Assembly (NCBI RefSeq): GCF_003031265.1
Contig: NZ_CP019966.1
Span: forward strand, 4,712,001 to 4,776,000
Direction: 5' to 3'
DNA from: Rhodopseudomonas palustris
GTDB taxonomy: Bacteria > Pseudomonadota > Alphaproteobacteria > Rhizobiales > Xanthobacteraceae
DNA: 64,000 nucleotides
A program made the translations under genes and the position numbers. Shown in pieces: positions 26,769-35,266 of this stretch. Every line of letters starts with the position of its first letter. Position 1 is the first letter of the stretch. The notes under the pieces are model-generated. The model was not told the origin of the DNA and made no database searches. It worked only from the letters and a program-made list of their open reading frames with translations.

Positions 26769-29700
26769 TCAAGACGCCGAGCCGCCCAGCGCCTTCCACT
26801 CCCGCAGCGCCTGGGCGTCGCGGGGGGAGACGTCTGGATACTCGGCATCCGAGCCGACGCTCGACAGGATCTTCCACGACCGGGCGCACTTGGTGCCCTG
26901 CGCCCGCTCGATCACCACGCCGACATCGGCGAGCTCCGGCAGCCGGAACGCATCGGCCGGCGGGGTGTCGTTGCCGCGCAGGATCTCGACCATCGCGTTC
27001 GAAGTGATGCAGATCTCCGCCCAGTCGACGTCGAACAGATCGCCCATGAAGGCTTCCGGCAGATAGATCATTGGCGAGGCTTCGAGCGACGAGCCGATCC
27101 GCTTGGCGGCGCGCTCGACTTCCAACGCACCGGTGACGACCTTGCGGATCGCACGGATCACCCGCCACTTCTTCTCCAGCGCCTCGTCGCGATATTCGCC
27201 GAGGTCGAGCGGGAACAGCGTCAGGTGCACGCTCGGCTCGGCGTCGGGCCGGTACATGCCCCACGCTTCCTCGGCGGTGAACGACAGCACCGGCGCCAGC
27301 CACTTCAGGATCGCGTCGCAGATGATATCGATCGTGGTCAGCGCCGCCTTGCGGGCCAGCGACGACGGCGGGTCGCAGTACAGCGTGTCCTTGCGGATGT
27401 CGAAATAGAACGCCGACAGCTCGGTGTTCATGAACGCCGCAAGCGACGCCACCACTGTCTTGTAGTCGAACTCCGCATAGGCGGCGCGCACCGTCGCGCT
27501 CTGCTCGGCGAGCTGATGCAACATCAGCCGCTCCAGCTCCGGCATGTCGGCGAACGCCACCGCTTCGTCACGCTTGAAGTGATGCAGCGTGCCGAGCATC
27601 CAGCGGATCGAGTTGCGCAGCTTGCGATAGGTCTCGACCACGTTCTTGAGAATCTCGGGGCCGATACGCTGATCGTCGGCGTAGTCGGTGGCGCACACCC
27701 ACAGCCGCAGGATGTCGGCGCCGGAGGACGCGATCACCTTGGCCGGATCGGTGGTGTTGCCGAGCGACTTCGACATCTTGCGACCCTGCTCATCGAGCGT
27801 GAAGCCATGGGTCAGCACGACGTCGTAGGGCGCGCGGCCGCGGGTGCCACAGCTCTCGAGCAGCGACGAATGGAACCAGCCGCGATGCTGATCGCTGCCT
27901 TCCAGATACATCACCGTATCGGCGCCGCCGTCGACCTTGCGGCGGATGCCGGCGAGGCCGGGGAAGTTCTGCGCATCTTCCAGCACGAACGCATGGGTCG
28001 AACCGGAGTCGAACCAGACGTCGAGAATGTCGTCGACCTTGCGCCAGCCTTCCGCGGCGCGATCGCCCAGGAAGCGCTCAGCCGCGCCTTCGGCGTACCA
28101 GGCGTCGGCGCCTTCCTGCATGAAGGCTTCGGCAATGCGCTGGTTGACGACCTCGTCCTGCAGGATGTCGACCGAACCGTCGCCTCTGTCCTTGATGAAC
28201 ACCGCGATCGGCACGCCCCAGGCGCGCTGCCGCGAGATCACCCAGTCGGGACGGCCGGAGATCATGCCGTTGATGCGGTTCTGGCCGGCCGGCGGCACCC
28301 ATTGGGTGACGGAGATCGCCTGCAGGGCGCGGGCGCGCAGCGTATCACCGGGCTTGGCCGAACCATCATCGACGATGTCCTTGTCCATCGCGATGAACCA
28401 TTGCGGCGTGTTGCGGAAGATCACCGGCTTCTTCGAGCGCCACGAATGCGGGTACTGATGCTTCAGCTTGCCGCGCGCCAGCAGCGCGCCGCGCGCGATC
28501 AGCGCCTGGATCACCGCCTCGTTGGCGTCGCCCTTCTCGCCCTTGTCGTTGATCACCCGCTTGCCGGTGAAGCCCGGCGCCTGCTCGGTGAGCGCGCCGT
28601 TCTCGTCGACGGTGTAAGGGATGGTCGACGAGATGCCCCGCGCTTCCAGAGCGCGGGCGTTGTGCATCCAGATATCGAAGTCCTCGCGGCCGTGGCCCGG
28701 CGCGGTGTGGACGAAGCCGGTGCCGGTGTCCTCGGTGACGTGTTCGCCATCGAGCAGCGGCACGATGAACTCATAGCCGCCGTCGAGGCCCTGCAGCGGA
28801 TGGGAGCACTCGCTCGCCTTCAGCACGTCGGCGCCGATGTCCGAGACCTTCTCGTACGCCGCGACGCGAGCCTGCTTGAATACGCTCTCGGCGAGCGCGT
28901 CCGCCAGGATCAGGAGGTCGCCGGTCTTGGCCCAGTTATCAGCCGGCGCATCGGTGACCTTGTAGAGACCATAGGCGATCTTCGACGAGAAGCTGATCGC
29001 GCGGTTGCCCGGCAGGGTCCACGGCGTGGTGGTCCAGATCACGATGCTGGCGTTCTTGGTCGCCGCATCGCCGGTCTTGACCGGAAACTTCACCCACACC
29101 GTATCCGAGGTGTAGTCCTCGTACTCGACCTCGGCCTCGGCCAGCGCGGTCTTTTCGACCACGCTCCACATCACCGGCTTGGAGCCGCGATACAGCGTGC
29201 CGTTGGCGGCGAACTTCATCAGCTCGCGGGCGATCTGCGCCTCGGCGAAGTAGTTCATCGTGGCGTAGGGATGATCCCAATCGCCGATCACGCCGAGCCG
29301 CTTGAACTCCTCGCGCTGCACATTCAGCCATTTGGTGGCGTAGGCGCGGCACTCCTTGCGGAACGCGATGATCGCCGCGGAGTCCTTGAAGTTCGGCTTC
29401 GGCTTACCCTTGGAGCGGTAGTTCTCTTCCTCGATCTTCCACTCGATCGGCAGGCCGTGGCAGTCCCAGCCGGGCACGTAGTTGGAGTCGAACCCGAGCA
29501 TCTGCTGGCTCTTGGTCACGACGTCCTTGAGGATCTTGTTCAGCGCATGCCCGATATGGATGTTGCCGTTGGCGTAGGGCGGGCCGTCGTGCAGCACGAA
29601 TTTGGCGCGGCCCCGGGCGCTTTCGCGCAGCTTGCCGTAGAGGTCCATCTCCTCCCAGCGCTTCAGCAGCTCCGGCTCGCGCTGCGGCAGTCCGGCGCGC

Positions 29701-29786
29701 ATCGGAAATTCCGTCTGCGGCAGGAAGAGGGTTTTGGAATAATCGTTGCCGCCCTGGGCGGCGTCTTTTGCGGGCGTGTCGGTCAT
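26769..29786 (-). CDS. ileS: Isoleucyl-tRNA synthetase
   Basis: The product is 1005 residues, typical of the bacterial class I enzyme. The HIGH motif ([12 protein letters not shown]) is near residue 75 and the KMSKS motif ([10 protein letters not shown]) near residue 670. Between them lies the editing domain ([16 protein letters not shown]) and the active-site block WCISRQR-like [13 protein letters not shown]. The C-terminal region lacks an obvious four-Cys zinc finger, which some alphaproteobacterial IleS also lack. It heads the leftward ileS-lspA run. Confidence 0.97.
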   Translation of the reverse strand: MTDTPAKDAAQGGNDYSKTLFLPQTEFPMRAGLPQREPELLKRWEEMDLYGKLRESARGRAKFVLHDGPPYANGNIHIGHALNKILKDVVTKSQQMLGFDSNYVPGWDCHGLPIEWKIEEENYRSKGKPKPNFKDSAAIIAFRKECRAYATKWLNVQREEFKRLGVIGDWDHPYATMNYFAEAQIARELMKFAANGTLYRGSKPVMWSVVEKTALAEAEVEYEDYTSDTVWVKFPVKTGDAATKNASIVIWTTTPWTLPGNRAISFSSKIAYGLYKVTDAPADNWAKTGDLLILADALAESVFKQARVAAYEKVSDIGADVLKASECSHPLQGLDGGYEFIVPLLDGEHVTEDTGTGFVHTAPGHGREDFDIWMHNARALEARGISSTIPYTVDENGALTEQAPGFTGKRVINDKGEKGDANEAVIQALIARGALLARGKLKHQYPHSWRSKKPVIFRNTPQWFIAMDKDIVDDGSAKPGDTLRARALQAISVTQWVPPAGQNRINGMISGRPDWVISRQRAWGVPIAVFIKDRGDGSVDILQDEVVNQRIAEAFMQEGADAWYAEGAAERFLGDRAAEGWRKVDDILDVWFDSGSTHAFVLEDAQNFPGLAGIRRKVDGGADTVMYLEGSDQHRGWFHSSLLESCGTRGRAPYDVVLTHGFTLDEQGRKMSKSLGNTTDPAKVIASSGADILRLWVCATDYADDQRIGPEILKNVVETYRKLRNSIRWMLGTLHHFKRDEAVAFADMPELERLMLHQLAEQSATVRAAYAEFDYKTVVASLAAFMNTELSAFYFDIRKDTLYCDPPSSLARKAALTTIDIICDAILKWLAPVLSFTAEEAWGMYRPDAEPSVHLTLFPLDLGEYRDEALEKKWRVIRAIRKVVTGALEVERAAKRIGSSLEASPMIYLPEAFMGDLFDVDWAEICITSNAMVEILRGNDTPPADAFRLPELADVGVVIERAQGTKCARSWKILSSVGSDAEYPDVSPRDAQALREWKALGGSAS

Positions 29787-29943
29787 GGCGGCGTGAATAG
29801 CGGTTTTGCGGGGCTTCGGAAACCCGATTGAACTGGCCGGGCAATCGAATTTACCCCGAGATGCGCCGATTGCGGCTCGCCGGCAAGGTGCCGGTTGCGG
29901 TCGACCTCCAAAAGACTAATCTATTGATCGATGGAGGAATTCC

Positions 29944-30270
29944 ATGTCTGTCAGGCCACCTTCGGAAGTCTTTGAAGAATTGAAGAGGCTTCGCCGCGAG
30001 GGAGACAACCGCCCCCTCGACGAATTGCTGGATGACGCCCGACTGGCCCTTCGGGGCTCCACCGACTCTGCCGCCACCCCGATCCGAACGCTGGAAATCC
30101 GCGCGCTGGCAGATCGAGTCTTTGCCGATCCGGCCAAGGCAGAGGCCTGGCTCAACCACCCGAACCGGGGTTTGAACGGACAGCGTCCGCTCGACCTGCT
30201 GCGTGACGAACTCGGGGCTGCAGTGGTTCGTGAACAACTGGAGCAGATCGACCACGGAATCTTTGCTTGA
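29944..30270 (+). CDS. Xre/MbcA/ParS-type antitoxin (DUF2384)
   Basis: The product is 108 residues with GGAGGAA at 29933-29939 before the ATG. The C-terminal half is the MbcA/ParS/Xre toxin-binding domain: A-D-R-V-F-A-D-P-A-K-A-E-A-W-L, then NHPNRGLNGQRPLDLLRDE and the final VREQLEQIDHGIFA. The N-terminal Xre helix-turn-helix of longer antitoxins is absent or reduced. It lies 10 bp before a RES-domain toxin gene, the classic partner, which is frameshifted here. With a broken toxin, the antitoxin may be an orphan. Confidence 0.85.
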   Translation: MSVRPPSEVFEELKRLRREGDNRPLDELLDDARLALRGSTDSAATPIRTLEIRALADRVFADPAKAEAWLNHPNRGLNGQRPLDLLRDELGAAVVREQLEQIDHGIFA

Positions 30271-30280
30271 GCCCCTCGTC

Positions 30281-30724
30281 ATGGAGCTCTGGCGGATCTC
30301 GAACTATGCGGATCTGACCGGGACAGGTGGACTTAGGGCCAGCGGTCGCTGGCACAGCCGCGGGCGGCGGATCGTCTATCTTGCCGACCATCCATCGAGC
30401 GCAGTGCTCGAGATGCTGGTCCACATGGACCGCGAGTTTCTGCCCGCGACCTACCATGCTGCGCATTGCGGTTGCGAACGACCTCGAAGCGAACGTTATC
30501 GCGCCGAATGATCTGCCATTGGATTGGGCCAATCGGCTCGAGGTGAGCCGCCAGGTTGGCGACAATTGGCTCGATCACGGGACGAGCCCGTTGCTTCGTG
30601 TGCCGTCTGCGATCGTGCCGCAGGCCGACAACTTTTTGCTCAATCCAGCGCATCCCGATGCAGCCCAATCGCGATCGCCGAGGTTGTCCGCGCACCGTTC
30701 GATCCGCGGCTGATCGGTGGATAG
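30281..30724 (+). pseudogene. RES-domain toxin gene with two opposite frameshifts
   Basis: The start is ATG 30281 (MELWRISNYADLTGTGG), with the RES landmarks GRWHSRGRRIVYLADHPSSAVLE on about residues 22-44. After ...REFLPATY (about 30458) the homology jumps to the +1 frame (LRIAVANDLEANVIAPNDLP, then RLEVSRQVGDNWLDHGTSPLL and VPQADNFLLNPAHPDA). Near 30665 it jumps back to the first frame (IAIAEVVRAPFDPRLIGG, stop at 30722). The net frame is restored at the end. RES toxins degrade NAD+. The gene is either inactivated or the two shifts are sequencing errors. Confidence 0.82.
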
Positions 30725-30731
30725 GGAGCTG

Positions 30732-31289
30732 TCAGCCCTTCCCCAGCGGCTTGGCCGGGTTGCCGCCGACGATCGAATGGGGGGCGACATCGCGGGTCAC
30801 GACGCTGCCGGCCCCGATCACGGCACCGTCGCCGATGCTGATGCCGGGCAGGATGATGGCACCACCCCCGATCCAGACGTCGTTGCCGATCGTCACCGGG
30901 CGGCCGAATTCCAGGCCCTCGCGGCGGGTGGCGGCGTCGCGCGGGTGGTCGGCGGCGTAGATCTGCACCGCCGGACCGATCTGGGTGCGGTCGCCGATCC
31001 GGACCGGCATGATGTCCAGGATCACGCAGTTGAAATTCAGAAAGACGTTGTCGCCGAGGAAGATGTTGTAGCCGCAGTCGCAGAAGAACGGTGGCCGCAC
31101 CACCGCGCTCTTGCCGACATGGCCGAAATGCTCGGACAGCAGCACGTGCCGCTCCGCCGCCGGCAGCGCGCCCGAGGCGTTGTAGCGGACGATCCAGGCC
31201 TTGTTGGCGGCCTCGTCGGCGGCGAGCTCCGGGCTGCCGGGACGATACAGCTCGCCCGCCAGCATCTTCTCCTTCTCGGTCCGGTTCAT
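30732..31289 (-). CDS. Maltose/galactoside O-acetyltransferase-like (hexapeptide repeat)
   Basis: The product is 185 residues. An N-terminal Mac domain (TEKEKMLAGELYRPGSPEL) is followed by left-handed beta-helix hexapeptide repeats and the active-site region FFCDCGYNIFLGDNVFLNFN with the His in YAADHP, as in Maa/LacA/NodL enzymes that acetylate sugars with acetyl-CoA. The end is the usual SIVGGNPAKPL. It overlaps ribF by four bases, so it is translated from the same mRNA. The sugar substrate is unknown. Confidence 0.88.
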   Translation of the reverse strand: MNRTEKEKMLAGELYRPGSPELAADEAANKAWIVRYNASGALPAAERHVLLSEHFGHVGKSAVVRPPFFCDCGYNIFLGDNVFLNFNCVILDIMPVRIGDRTQIGPAVQIYAADHPRDAATRREGLEFGRPVTIGNDVWIGGGAIILPGISIGDGAVIGAGSVVTRDVAPHSIVGGNPAKPLGKG

Positions 31290-32254
31290 CGCAGCGTGCC
31301 GAGCTTGGGGAACGCGCCGTGGTCGGCGGCGAGCGCCGCGCGGGCGCGGGCGGAATCGTCGTCCATCTGCCGGATCAGCGCCTCGATGCTCTCGAACTTC
31401 TCCTCGTCGCGGATGAAGGCGATGAAGGCGACGTCGAGCGTTTCGCCGTACAGCGGTTCGTTGAAATCGAACACGAACACTTCGAGCAGCGGCGCGCCGT
31501 TGTCGAAGGTCGGGCGGCGGCCAAAATTCGCCACTGCATCATAGTGCTTACCGCCGCGGCCGACCCGCACCGCATAGATGCCGTGCTTCAGGCTGCACTC
31601 CGGATCGAGCCTGATATTGGCGGTCGGATAGCCGAGGTCGCGGCCGCGCTTGTCGCCATGGATCACCTCGCCGGTGACGAACCATGGCCCGCCCAGCATC
31701 TCGGTGGCGGCAGCGATGTGGCCCTCCTCCAGGCATTTGCGGATGGCGCTCGACGACACCGGATGGTCACCGAAATCGACATGCGGTTGGACGTCGACTT
31801 CGATCCCGAGCGACGGCGCTTCGGCGACCAGCATCGACGGCGAGCCGCCACGGCCCTTGCCGAAGTGGAAATCGTAGCCGATCGCGATGCCCTGCACGCC
31901 GAGCCGGCCAATCAGCTCGTGCTGGATGAAGTCGTGCGCCGTGGTCGAAGCCCGCCGCGCGTCGAAGCTGAGGATCACCGCGCCGTCGAGCCCGGTGCCC
32001 GCGAGCAGCCGCAGCTTGGCGGTCTCGTCGGTGAGCCGAAATTGGGGGACGTCGGGGCTGAAGAACTTGCGCGGGTGCGGCTCGAACGTCACCGCCAGGG
32101 CCGGCGCCTTCTTGATCCGCGCCATGTCGAGGCAGGCGCCAATCACGGCACGATGGCCGCGGTGGACGCCGTCGAAATTGCCCATCGCCACCACCGCGCC
32201 CTTGGGGATCACGGCCGTCGGCGTATCGTCGCGGATTACGGCAAAGCCTGTCAT
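31286..32254 (-). CDS. ribF: Bifunctional riboflavin kinase / FAD synthetase
   Basis: The product is 322 residues. The N-terminal FAD synthetase domain has V-A-M-G-N-F-D-G-V-H-R-G-H (about residues 24-36) and the TFEPHPRKFF and GYDFHFGKGR blocks. The C-terminal flavokinase domain has GDKRGRDLGYPTANI and the YAVRVG and VFVFDFNEPLYGE strands. Together these make FMN then FAD from riboflavin. The start lies 121 bp downstream of the RNase T2 gene in the same direction. It is coupled to the sugar acetyltransferase. Confidence 0.95.
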   Translation of the reverse strand: MTGFAVIRDDTPTAVIPKGAVVAMGNFDGVHRGHRAVIGACLDMARIKKAPALAVTFEPHPRKFFSPDVPQFRLTDETAKLRLLAGTGLDGAVILSFDARRASTTAHDFIQHELIGRLGVQGIAIGYDFHFGKGRGGSPSMLVAEAPSLGIEVDVQPHVDFGDHPVSSSAIRKCLEEGHIAAATEMLGGPWFVTGEVIHGDKRGRDLGYPTANIRLDPECSLKHGIYAVRVGRGGKHYDAVANFGRRPTFDNGAPLLEVFVFDFNEPLYGETLDVAFIAFIRDEEKFESIEALIRQMDDDSARARAALAADHGAFPKLGTLR

Positions 32255-32375
32255 TTGGGATTCAGTTCATCGCGTTCAGGAGGGACCCGGACCGTGACGC
32301 GGAGCCGCGCGCGGTGTCAAGCCATCGTGCGGCCTGGGACACCTTCGGGAAGGTCTGAAGCGAGGTGCCGAGGGC

Positions 32376-33071
32376 TCAGCCGCCGCGCAGCGGCGGGACT
32401 TCGAGCTGGTCGCGGCGGCAGGCGCGGCGGTCGATTTCCTCGCAGGCCCGGAATTGCAGATCCTTGCTCATGCAGATCCGCACCTCGCTGAGCCGCTTGC
32501 GGTCGCACATCACCGCAATCGCCGAATTCGACAGACCCGGATTGACCTTGATGAAGGCGGCCTCGACCTCGTCGGCGGTGACGGTGCGCGGCTCCTTGGC
32601 GTCGATGAAGTCGGGCGGAATCCGGACCGCGGCGCGGGCCTTGCGGATCTGCTCGAAATAGCCGCGCTGCGACAGCCCTGCGCAGGTGCCGTGCTTGTCC
32701 CACTCGTTATAGATCAGCCCCGGCGCCGGCATCAGGTCGAGCATCGAGTCGACGATGCGGCGGTCGAGCCGCGGCGCCGGACGCTCGCAATATTCCGGAA
32801 AGCCGCGCTCGTATTGCGGCCACAGCCCGTGGACCACGAAGGCGAACGGACGGCCGCCGCACTGCAGCTGCTGTGAGCGGCCGCTGAGGCCGCGTTCGGA
32901 CGCCTGCTCGCAATAAGACGGCGACCACGACAGCGCCAGCACGTAGAAATCGAACGCGCCGGGCGCATTCTGGCGGCGATCCTGCGCCTCGGCTCCGGCC
33001 GAGGTGAACAGAGCCCCCACCACCGCGCAGGCGGCGATCAGCGACCGTCGTCGACGTAGAAATCCAAGCAT
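32376..33071 (-). CDS. Secreted ribonuclease T2
   Basis: The product is 231 residues. A signal peptide (SLIAACAVVGALFTSAGAEA) predicts export to the periplasm. Both catalytic T2 segments are intact: CAS1 F-V-V-H-G-L-W-P-Q with His81, and CAS2 E-W-D-K-H-G-T-C with Glu123 and His127. Several Cys residues that form the usual disulfides are present. It degrades single-stranded RNA in the envelope, perhaps for nucleotide scavenging. It is part of a group of small exported proteins at 32.3-34.7 kb. Confidence 0.93.
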   Translation of the reverse strand: MLGFLRRRRSLIAACAVVGALFTSAGAEAQDRRQNAPGAFDFYVLALSWSPSYCEQASERGLSGRSQQLQCGGRPFAFVVHGLWPQYERGFPEYCERPAPRLDRRIVDSMLDLMPAPGLIYNEWDKHGTCAGLSQRGYFEQIRKARAAVRIPPDFIDAKEPRTVTADEVEAAFIKVNPGLSNSAIAVMCDRKRLSEVRICMSKDLQFRACEEIDRRACRRDQLEVPPLRGG

Positions 33072-33175
33072 GTCACAGGGTCCTGCTGCTGGAAGTGCGA
33101 AAAGCCTACCAGGACTCAGGAACGTTTCAAGAACGCAAATGGTCGATAGCGCCGTGGTTCAGCGCGGCGCGCCGC

Positions 33176-33637
33176 TCAGGGCTTGGCGGCCTTGCAGGCC
33201 GGATTGAACGCCCAATTGCGGTCGACGCCGACGACGCAGAACTCGACGCCGTCGGTGAAGCCGGCAAGACCGCCATCCTCGATCACCGAGAAATACACCG
33301 GACGGGTCTTGCCGTCGTTCAGCAGCGCGTCGGCGGCACAGAAGCGGCGCGGAATGTTGTCGCTCTGCCAGGGGCGGAACGCGACGTCGCGGACCTTCGC
33401 ATACGCAGTGATGCGCAGATCCGAATTCCAGAAGGTGCCTTCCTTCTCGGCGAACTGGTGGGTGATCGACGGCAGCGCCGCTTCGCACGGCGGCAGATTG
33501 CCGTCATAGCGCGGACCCGACAGCCAGAAGTTCATCTCCAGCGGATTGGCCGCCTGAGCGGTGGGTGCCAGCGCGAACAGGCCAAGCAGGGCCGCGACCG
33601 CGGCGACGGGCGTTTTCAACGTCGAAATGAATCGCAT
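33176..33637 (-). CDS. Exported hypothetical protein
   Basis: The product is 153 residues with a signal peptide cleaved after TAQA (about residue 29). The mature part contains three Cys residues (PPCEAALP, RRFCAADA, EFCVVGVDRNWAFNPAC) that could form disulfides and the string EMNFWLSGPRYDGNLPPC. No family is recognised. It is divergent from the exported protein at 33805 and upstream of RNase T2 in the same direction, with 104 bp between. Confidence 0.72.
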   Translation of the reverse strand: MRFISTLKTPVAAVAALLGLFALAPTAQAANPLEMNFWLSGPRYDGNLPPCEAALPSITHQFAEKEGTFWNSDLRITAYAKVRDVAFRPWQSDNIPRRFCAADALLNDGKTRPVYFSVIEDGGLAGFTDGVEFCVVGVDRNWAFNPACKAAKP

Positions 33638-33804
33638 GGCTCATCCACCGGAATTCGATGCGGCGGACGGTGCCGCGAAGCCATGCCAAGGTCAAGTGCG
33701 GGCCGGCCACACCTCGGCAGAACCCCACGCGGAACGCGGGGCGTGTTCTTTCCATTCTCATGGCGGCGTTCTAGACTCGAACGCAGCGACAGAGGGAGAT
33801 CACG

Positions 33805-34095
33805 ATGCGATTGATGGGGGCTGCCGGCTTGGCCGTTCTGGGTGCGGTGCTGGCAAGCACGGCGGCGCGCGCCGATTATGTGCCGCCGTTCAAGGGCAAT
33901 GATACCGGCGGAATCATCTCCACCAGCCTGATCGGCCACGCCGACGTCCGCGCCATGGCGGTCGATCACTGCGCCCGCTACGGCAAGGTGGTGAAGCTGC
34001 TCGGCGTGCAGGCCAATTACGGCGGCTACATCTCGTTCGCGTGCCGCTGGGTGCCGTATGGCGCCGACGAGCGGCCGCTGCGCACCAAATACTGA
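33805..34095 (+). CDS. Small exported hypothetical protein
   Basis: The product is 96 residues behind an AGGGAGA site at about 33792. A signal peptide ends at ARA-D (about residue 23). The mature 73 residues hold two Cys residues (DHCARYGKVV and SFACRWVPYG) and the phrase NDTGGIISTSLIGHADVRAMA, which recurs in small secreted proteins of this group as far as I recall. Function is unknown. The DUF3617 gene follows 14 bp later in the same direction, so they are probably co-transcribed. Confidence 0.7.
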   Translation: MRLMGAAGLAVLGAVLASTAARADYVPPFKGNDTGGIISTSLIGHADVRAMAVDHCARYGKVVKLLGVQANYGGYISFACRWVPYGADERPLRTKY

Positions 34096-34109
34096 TCGGA
34101 GCCGCAGCG

Positions 34110-34646
34110 ATGAGCCGTCGCCATCTGTCTCGCATCTGGCTGCTTTCCTTGCTGCTCGCCGCGCCAGTGACGGCGGCGCAGGCGATCGACCTGCCGACCC
34201 GCAAGCCGGGACTGTGGGAGCTGAAGATGCAGGGCTCCGGCTCCGGGCAGAACGTCGCGATCCAGCACTGCACCGACGAGACCATCGACAAAAAGATGAA
34301 CGCGGCGGTGCAGCCGCTGGCCACCGAAGCCTGCTCAGCGCCGACGATCCAGAAGACCGCGACCGGCTACACCAACGATTCGGTGTGCAAGGTCGCTGGA
34401 ATGACCACGACCTCGCACGCTGAGATCACCGGTGACTTCAATTCGGCCTACACGGTCAAGGTGACATCGCAGAACGAGAACCCGCTGCCCGGCGTTCCCA
34501 AGGAGTCCGCCACGACGCTCGATGCGAAGTGGCTCGGCCCCTGCAAGGACGGCCAGAAGCCCGGCGACATCGTGATGCCCGGCGGGATCAAGATGAACAT
34601 CGCCGACATGGACAAGCTGAAGGCGCTGTTGCCGAAGTCGAAGTGA
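34110..34646 (+). CDS. DUF3617 exported protein
   Basis: The product is 178 residues from ATG 34110; the open frame runs upstream into the previous gene. A signal peptide ends at AAQA-I (about residue 26). The mature part starts with the DUF3617 hallmark R-K-P-G-L-W-E-L-K-M and has four spaced Cys residues (QHCTDE, EACSAP, SVCKVAG, GPCKDG). The family is periplasmic and of unknown function. It lies 14 bp after the small exported protein. Confidence 0.82.
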   Translation: MSRRHLSRIWLLSLLLAAPVTAAQAIDLPTRKPGLWELKMQGSGSGQNVAIQHCTDETIDKKMNAAVQPLATEACSAPTIQKTATGYTNDSVCKVAGMTTTSHAEITGDFNSAYTVKVTSQNENPLPGVPKESATTLDAKWLGPCKDGQKPGDIVMPGGIKMNIADMDKLKALLPKSK

Positions 34647-34722
34647 CGACCCCGGAAGCTGGCGTAAAAGTCACACCCGCCGACCTTCATCGGTACCTCC
34701 GTTGACAGCGGAGGCGCTTGCC

Positions 34723-34745
34723 GCAATGTTACATTGTAACGTTGC
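34723..34745. promoter_or_regulatory. 23-bp palindrome, Zur-box-like
   Basis: GCAATGTTACA-T-TGTAACGTTGC: 11-bp arms, one mismatch, single central base. The core ATGTTA-N5-TAACgT matches the ATGTTA-N5-TAACAT layout of proteobacterial Zur sites except for one base. It lies 42 bp before the DUF2946 start codon at 34788. Assignment to Zur is an inference supported by the ZnuD-like receptor downstream. Confidence 0.6.
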
Positions 34746-34787
34746 GTGGCGGGGGACGACGCCGGCACCGTGAGAGGCTGGGGCGGC

Positions 34788-35147
34788 ATGGATTGGGTGC
34801 GGACGAACATCCGGTGGGGCGCGCGGCTGGCGTTGATCGCGCTCGCCCTGCAGTTCGCCGCCGCGTTCGGCCACTTCCACGGCTTCGAACCGCCTGCGCT
34901 GCAGATCGCCCAGGCTGACTCGGCCAATGGCCCAGCCGAACCTGATACCGACCACCACCATCCCGGCGCCGACCTCTGCGCGATCTGCGCAGTCGTCTCG
35001 ATGGCGAGCCTGGCGCTGACCGCGATGCCGCCGGCGCTGCCGCCGCAGCAGGCGCATTCCTTCCACTACCGCCTCGCCGTCCTCGACGACGCCGAATTGT
35101 CGTCACCGCCCGCCGGCTTTCAGCCGCGCGGCCCCCCTTTGTCCTGA
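34788..35147 (+). CDS. DUF2946-type small His/Cys protein, copy 1
   Basis: The product is 119 residues from ATG 34788 (MDWVRTNIRWGARLALIALA); the upstream extension in frame crosses the palindrome and is rejected. One N-terminal hydrophobic segment (about 12-30) is followed by G-H-F-H-G, then D-T-D-H-H-H-P-G-A-D-L-C-A-I-C-A, a His/Cys cluster suited to Zn or Cu, a second hydrophobic stretch and a Pro-rich end. The family commonly neighbours TonB receptors for metals. It lies 119 bp before such a receptor. A paralogue is at 37803. Periplasmic metal handling is the likely role. Confidence 0.72.
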   Translation: MDWVRTNIRWGARLALIALALQFAAAFGHFHGFEPPALQIAQADSANGPAEPDTDHHHPGADLCAICAVVSMASLALTAMPPALPPQQAHSFHYRLAVLDDAELSSPPAGFQPRGPPLS

Positions 35148-35266
35148 CCGCCGATCCCTTGTGAATGCCGCGCCGAGCCGATCACCGGCGGCGCGCGGAC
35201 CAACGTGATCGATCTGCGTCGCCGCAGATCCCGGCTCCGCTGCGAGCCGGCAGTCAGGACAGAACC

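Noticed and set aside
26418-29831. 1137-residue rightward open frame opposite ileS
   Set aside because: It is antisense to a complete isoleucyl-tRNA synthetase, is Arg/His/Gly-rich without motifs and has no ribosome site. Long antisense frames are common in high-GC DNA.
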